DNA of 64,000 nucleotides, taken from assembly GCA_016186995.1 (NCBI GenBank), contig JACPKQ010000027.1, positions 13,545 to 77,544 on the forward strand. The letters are read 5' to 3'. The notes beneath the pieces were generated by a model, which had not been told where the DNA came from, searched no databases, and saw only the letters and a program-made list of their open reading frames with translations. The position numbers and the translations under genes are program-made. Each line of letters begins with the position of its first letter. Within the stretch, counting starts at the first letter, position 1. Shown piece after piece: positions 61,819 to 64,000 of this stretch. This DNA is from Deltaproteobacteria bacterium (GTDB lineage Bacteria; Bdellovibrionota; JACOXK01).

Positions 61819-61956
61819 GGATCCCGGATAGTGCTAACGCACTTCCGGGATGACAGAAAAAATGTCATTCCAGAAGTCCGAAGGACTATCTGGAATCCAG
61901 GAATTCAATAAATACTAGATCCCCGCTTGTGCCTGCGGCTTCAGGCGGGGATGACA
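61819..61956. repeat. Cluster of three palindromic repeats
   Basis: Three consecutive elements: CCCGG-type 61819-61855, GTCATTCCAGAAGTCC...GGAATCC (about 61864-61903) and a GATCCCCGC...GCGGGGATGACA unit (about 61919-61956). They fill the gap between two convergent genes. Confidence 0.8.
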
Positions 61957-61966
61957 GAAGCCTAGG

Positions 61967-62443
61967 TCAATTTAAACTATTTTTGATAAACTCTGTAAGA
62001 TAGTAACGAACAAGCGCTTGCGCTGTTACAGGTTGCGATTTGAACTTCCATTGAGCATCATTAAAAGGCCCTAATTCTGCTTCTAAATAATCACTTCCTT
62101 CATCATTAGCAGATTTTAAACCACCACGAAGACTTGTAAAACTCAGGCTTATAGTCCCAGGTCTTTCTTTAGCAACAATCAGTTTTAAAGAGTTTCTAAA
62201 AACAAGAAAGTCAGATTCTGTTCCCTGAATACCATAAATTTTGATCGTATTTCTTTGTTCACCCCGATAGGTATTAAAAGAGTTGATACAAGTCGTAAAC
62301 TCTCTTCTTAAATCATAGAGAAATTGGAGGGCTAATTCTTCAAGAAGCTTTTGTTCGTCTTGCCGGCGGTGAAGGTCAAATTCGCCTGTTTCTTCGATGC
62401 TAATCTCTTCTTTAGCTAATTTCTCTATCCATTCACGACCCAT
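61967..62443 (-). CDS. Hypothetical protein, possibly leaderless
   Basis: A 158-aa protein with no recognised family. There is no signal peptide or membrane segment, so it is probably cytoplasmic. An Arg/Glu/Lys-rich helical N-terminus (about 1-55) precedes a beta-rich region (IKIYGIQG, TISLSFTSLRGG) and a final helix (VRYYLTEFIKN). A good sigma-70 promoter lies so close upstream (62450-62478) that transcription would start at or next to the ATG. It stands alone between repeats and 6S RNA. Confidence 0.75.
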   Translation of the reverse strand: MGREWIEKLAKEEISIEETGEFDLHRRQDEQKLLEELALQFLYDLRREFTTCINSFNTYRGEQRNTIKIYGIQGTESDFLVFRNSLKLIVAKERPGTISLSFTSLRGGLKSANDEGSDYLEAELGPFNDAQWKFKSQPVTAQALVRYYLTEFIKNSLN

Positions 62444-62449
62444 GCTTTC

Positions 62450-62478
62450 ATCCTAGGCTATTTTAAAAATAGCGTCAA
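62450..62478 (-). promoter_or_regulatory. Sigma-70 promoter, leaderless type
   Basis: Minus strand TTGACG (62473-62478), a 17-base spacer and TAGGAT (62450-62455). Only six bases separate the -10 from the ATG at 62443, so the message would lack a 5' leader. Confidence 0.6.
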
Positions 62479-62594
62479 GAAATGGGCGCTAACTACCTAA
62501 AAACAGGAAGAATTTAAAAAAGGGATTATTTTTTATTTGTCAATATTGCATCTTTTAAAGGGGGGGATAAAATGGAGGTGTAAATAAGAGAAAA

Positions 62595-62774
62595 GTTTCC
62601 CTATCCAGTTATTTGGGTTAAAAACTTTGATCTATGTTTATATAAAAGGGAACTGTCCCTTGCTGTGGTGTGCATGCCCTCCTTAAAATGAGGGAAGCCT
62701 AAAGCAGCAAAATGGTACCCACTTGGAAAAAGGTATCAAAGGTTTTTGACAAATAATGCTCAAGATAGGGAATT
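62595..62774 (+). ncRNA. ssrS: 6S RNA
   Basis: Regulatory RNA that mimics an open promoter and binds sigma-70 RNA polymerase. A long closing helix pairs TTTCCCTATC (from 62596) with GATAGGGAA (62764-62772), TTATTTG with CAAATAA and TAAAAACTTTGATC with GTATCAAAGGTTTTTG. A large central bubble follows, then TTGCTG/CAGCAA and an apical CCCTC/GAGGG hairpin. GCATGC, GGGAAGCCTAAAGC and the later CCACTTGG segment match in order the well-known 6S sequence (GCATGC, GAGAAGCCTTAAAAC). About 180 bases, with a terminator directly after. Exact ends are estimates. Confidence 0.8.
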
Positions 62775-62806
62775 AAAAGCCCCGAGAAATTCTCGGGGCT
62801 TTTTTA
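62775..62806 (+). terminator. Rho-independent terminator of 6S RNA
   Basis: A perfect 13-bp stem (AAAAGCCCCGAGA with TCTCGGGGCTTTT), 3-base loop and T run. Confidence 0.92.
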
Positions 62807-62815
62807 TACATATCG

Positions 62816-62845
62816 TTGACAGTTTAATTTATAAAATAGTAGTTT
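62816..62845 (+). promoter_or_regulatory. Candidate promoter for the receiver gene
   Basis: TTGACA (62816-62821), an 18-base spacer and TAGTTT (62840-62845). It lies seven bases before the ATG at 62853, so it too would give an almost leaderless message. Confidence 0.4.
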
Positions 62846-62852
62846 TAGAGGC

Positions 62853-63428
62853 ATGTCTCTATCACAAAAAGTCCTTATAGCAGAAAAGAGTATTACTATC
62901 CAAAAAGCCATTCACATTGCATTAAAAAACGCTTCATTTGAAATAAAAAGTGTTTCTTCTTTTGAAGATCTTGAAAAACTTGCTCACGCTTGGCACCCCA
63001 ATTTCATACTTTTAGATACTAAAATTCTAAAAAACTCTTGTCAAAGCTCTTGCGAAGGGCTCAGAAAAAATCTTCAAGTGTCATCCCGGAAATGCGAAGC
63101 ATTATCCGGGATAAAAATTGTTTTATTACACAGCCCACTTGAAGATTTAGATGCAAAAAATATCCACATGTTAGGGGCTGATGAAGCTTTGATGAAGCCT
63201 TTCGATGCAGAGAGTTTACTAAAAAAACTGGTTCCTTTAAATGTCATCCCGGAAGCACAAAGTGCTATCCGGGATCCAGAACCCCTGGATTCCTGCCTTC
63301 ACATAGAACCCCAAATTGAAAAACTGGCAAAAGAAATTGTCGAAAAAATCACCTGGGAAGTTGTTCCCCGCCTCTCTGAACAAATGATTCGTGAAGAACT
63401 TAATAAACTCCTTAAAAAACCATCTTAA
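62853..63428 (+). CDS. Receiver-domain protein with two in-frame repeat insertions
   Basis: A 191-aa protein. The first part has a receiver fold (VLIAEKSITIQKAI, FILLDTKI with the phospho-acceptor Asp55, IVLLHSPLEDL, the Lys of LMKPFDAESL), although the acidic pocket is reduced to Glu11. The C-terminal segment (about 151-188, EKLAKEIVEKITWEVVPRLS) resembles the helical tail of some deltaproteobacterial response regulators. Residues 76-88 (VSSRKCEALSGIK) and about 130-149 (from NVIPEAQ to DSCLH) are encoded by palindromic repeats and would make loops beside the domain. The protein may be functional or decaying. nadC follows 3 bp later. Confidence 0.82.
   Translation: MSLSQKVLIAEKSITIQKAIHIALKNASFEIKSVSSFEDLEKLAHAWHPNFILLDTKILKNSCQSSCEGLRKNLQVSSRKCEALSGIKIVLLHSPLEDLDAKNIHMLGADEALMKPFDAESLLKKLVPLNVIPEAQSAIRDPEPLDSCLHIEPQIEKLAKEIVEKITWEVVPRLSEQMIREELNKLLKKPS
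63079..63114. repeat. CCCGG-type repeat inside the receiver gene
   Basis: TGTCATCCCGGAAATGCG with a matching GCATTATCCGGGATA arm. It is 36 bases (12 codons) long and preserves the frame. Confidence 0.8.
63242..63276. repeat. Second CCCGG-type repeat inside the receiver gene
   Basis: TGTCATCCCGGAAGCAC with a matching GTGCTATCCGGGATCC arm, again without a stop codon. Repeat-like sequence (CCTGGATTCCTGCC) continues to about 63300. Confidence 0.8.
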
Positions 63429-63431
63429 AAA

Positions 63432-64000
63432 ATGCTTTTATCAAAAAAAGAAGTTCAAACTCTAGTTCAAAAAGCTCTCAAAGAAGATATTGGAAAGGGT
63501 GATATGACAGCTCTTGCTCTTATTCCTCAGAATTTGAAAGGGGTTGCAACTGTTACTTTAAAAGAAGAGGCGATTATTTGTGGACTTTTTCTTTTAAAAT
63601 ATTTTTTTCCAAAATCTTTTGAGGTTACCTGCCATTACAAAGATGGAAAACGTATCAAAAAAAATACTGTTCTTCTTAAAATAAAAGGCAACTATAGAAT
63701 CCTTCTTGAACGTGAACGAACTTTTTTGAATTTTCTAGGTCATCTTTCAGGAATTGCAACCCTGACTCATCACTTTGTTACATCGTGTAACAATAAAGAT
63801 ATTAAAATTATGGATACCAGAAAAACAACTCCTCTTTTAAGAGGACTTCAAAAATACGCTGTTAAAATAGGAGGGGGGTCTAACCACAGAAAAGGTCTTT
63901 ATGATGAGGTGCTTATAAAAGAAAATCATATCAATGCTGTAGGCGGGGTTTACAAGGCCGTTTCACGTGCTCATCAAAAATACCCCAATAAAAAAATTGA
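63432..64000 (+). CDS. nadC: Nicotinate-nucleotide pyrophosphorylase NadC (partial)
   Basis: Quinolinate phosphoribosyltransferase of NAD synthesis; the first 189 codons are in the window and the gene runs off the edge. Motifs: ALKEDIGKGDMT near the N-terminus, RTFLNFLGHLSGIAT, MDTRKTTPLLRGLQKYAVKIGGG and HRKGLYDEVLIKENHI. All are typical of the family. It lies 3 bp after the receiver gene. NadE also occurs in the window at 18399. Confidence 0.95.
   Translation, partial: MLLSKKEVQTLVQKALKEDIGKGDMTALALIPQNLKGVATVTLKEEAIICGLFLLKYFFPKSFEVTCHYKDGKRIKKNTVLLKIKGNYRILLERERTFLNFLGHLSGIATLTHHFVTSCNNKDIKIMDTRKTTPLLRGLQKYAVKIGGGSNHRKGLYDEVLIKENHINAVGGVYKAVSRAHQKYPNKKI

Noticed and set aside
62640-62730. 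SRP (4.5S) RNA
   Set aside because: There is no GGAAGGxAGCAGCC apical loop; ordered 6S motifs and the long closing helix fit much better.

Overview
The window looks like chromosomal DNA of a low-GC, Gram-negative, diderm bacterium. Evidence for an outer membrane is a TPR plus beta-barrel protein, several lipoproteins, an exosortase with an EpsI partner, and a meso-diaminopimelate-type MurE. Sigma-54 promoters, an NtrC-family activator, PilS/PilR/PilD and many receiver and TPR proteins suggest a deltaproteobacterium-like lineage (Bdellovibrionota or UBA10199-like). That placement is inference; no rRNA is present.

Layout. 1-17,955: a complete division and cell-wall (dcw) operon on the minus strand, transcribed mraZ-rsmH-ftsL-ftsI-murE-murF-mraY-murD-ftsW-murG-murC-murB-ddl-ftsQ-ftsA-ftsZ. 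It starts at a TTGACA promoter followed by three MraZ-type boxes at 10-bp spacing. 18,032-18,362: a GC-rich, gene-free element closed by an 11-bp inverted repeat. 18,399-21,788: nadE-ribF-aroE. 22,012-22,973: a sigma-54 promoter with an upstream dyad, driving an unrecognised exported protein. 24,081-28,266: PilS-PilR, a pilin-like protein and prepilin peptidase. 28,523-36,359: a large TPR protein, a CheY-like regulator, a GAF histidine kinase and a membrane PAS coiled-coil protein.

36,598-50,249 is the most distinctive region: nine tightly packed minus-strand genes. In order of transcription they encode a giant HEAT-repeat membrane protein, a processive family 2 glycosyltransferase, two TPR proteins, an exported protein, a small His/Asp/Gly-rich protein with a sortase-like C-terminal anchor, an exosortase, an EpsI domain fused to a putative glycosidase-like domain, and a PgaA-like TPR/outer-membrane barrel. 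I read it as a dedicated exopolysaccharide synthesis and export system with its own surface-anchoring enzyme and probable single substrate.

50,349-64,000: a tRNA-Ser remnant beside an intact tRNA-Ser(GCT), a sigma-54-controlled lipoprotein with a degenerate metzincin motif, a GH94 phosphorylase, split transketolase, tRNA-Leu(CAG), RNase R, a UbiB-family kinase, a sigma-54-controlled lipoprotein pair, a 6S RNA with terminator, a receiver protein and the start of nadC.

Two themes cross the window. Short palindromic repeats (ends such as TGTCATT/AATGACA or a CCCGG...CCGGG core) fill intergenic gaps and also sit in frame inside murE, nadE, rnr, a receiver gene and the leader of the pilin-like gene. 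Three near-consensus sigma-54 promoters (22,012, 52,287 and 60,691) each precede a gene for an exported protein or lipoprotein, which suggests a sigma-54 envelope regulon.
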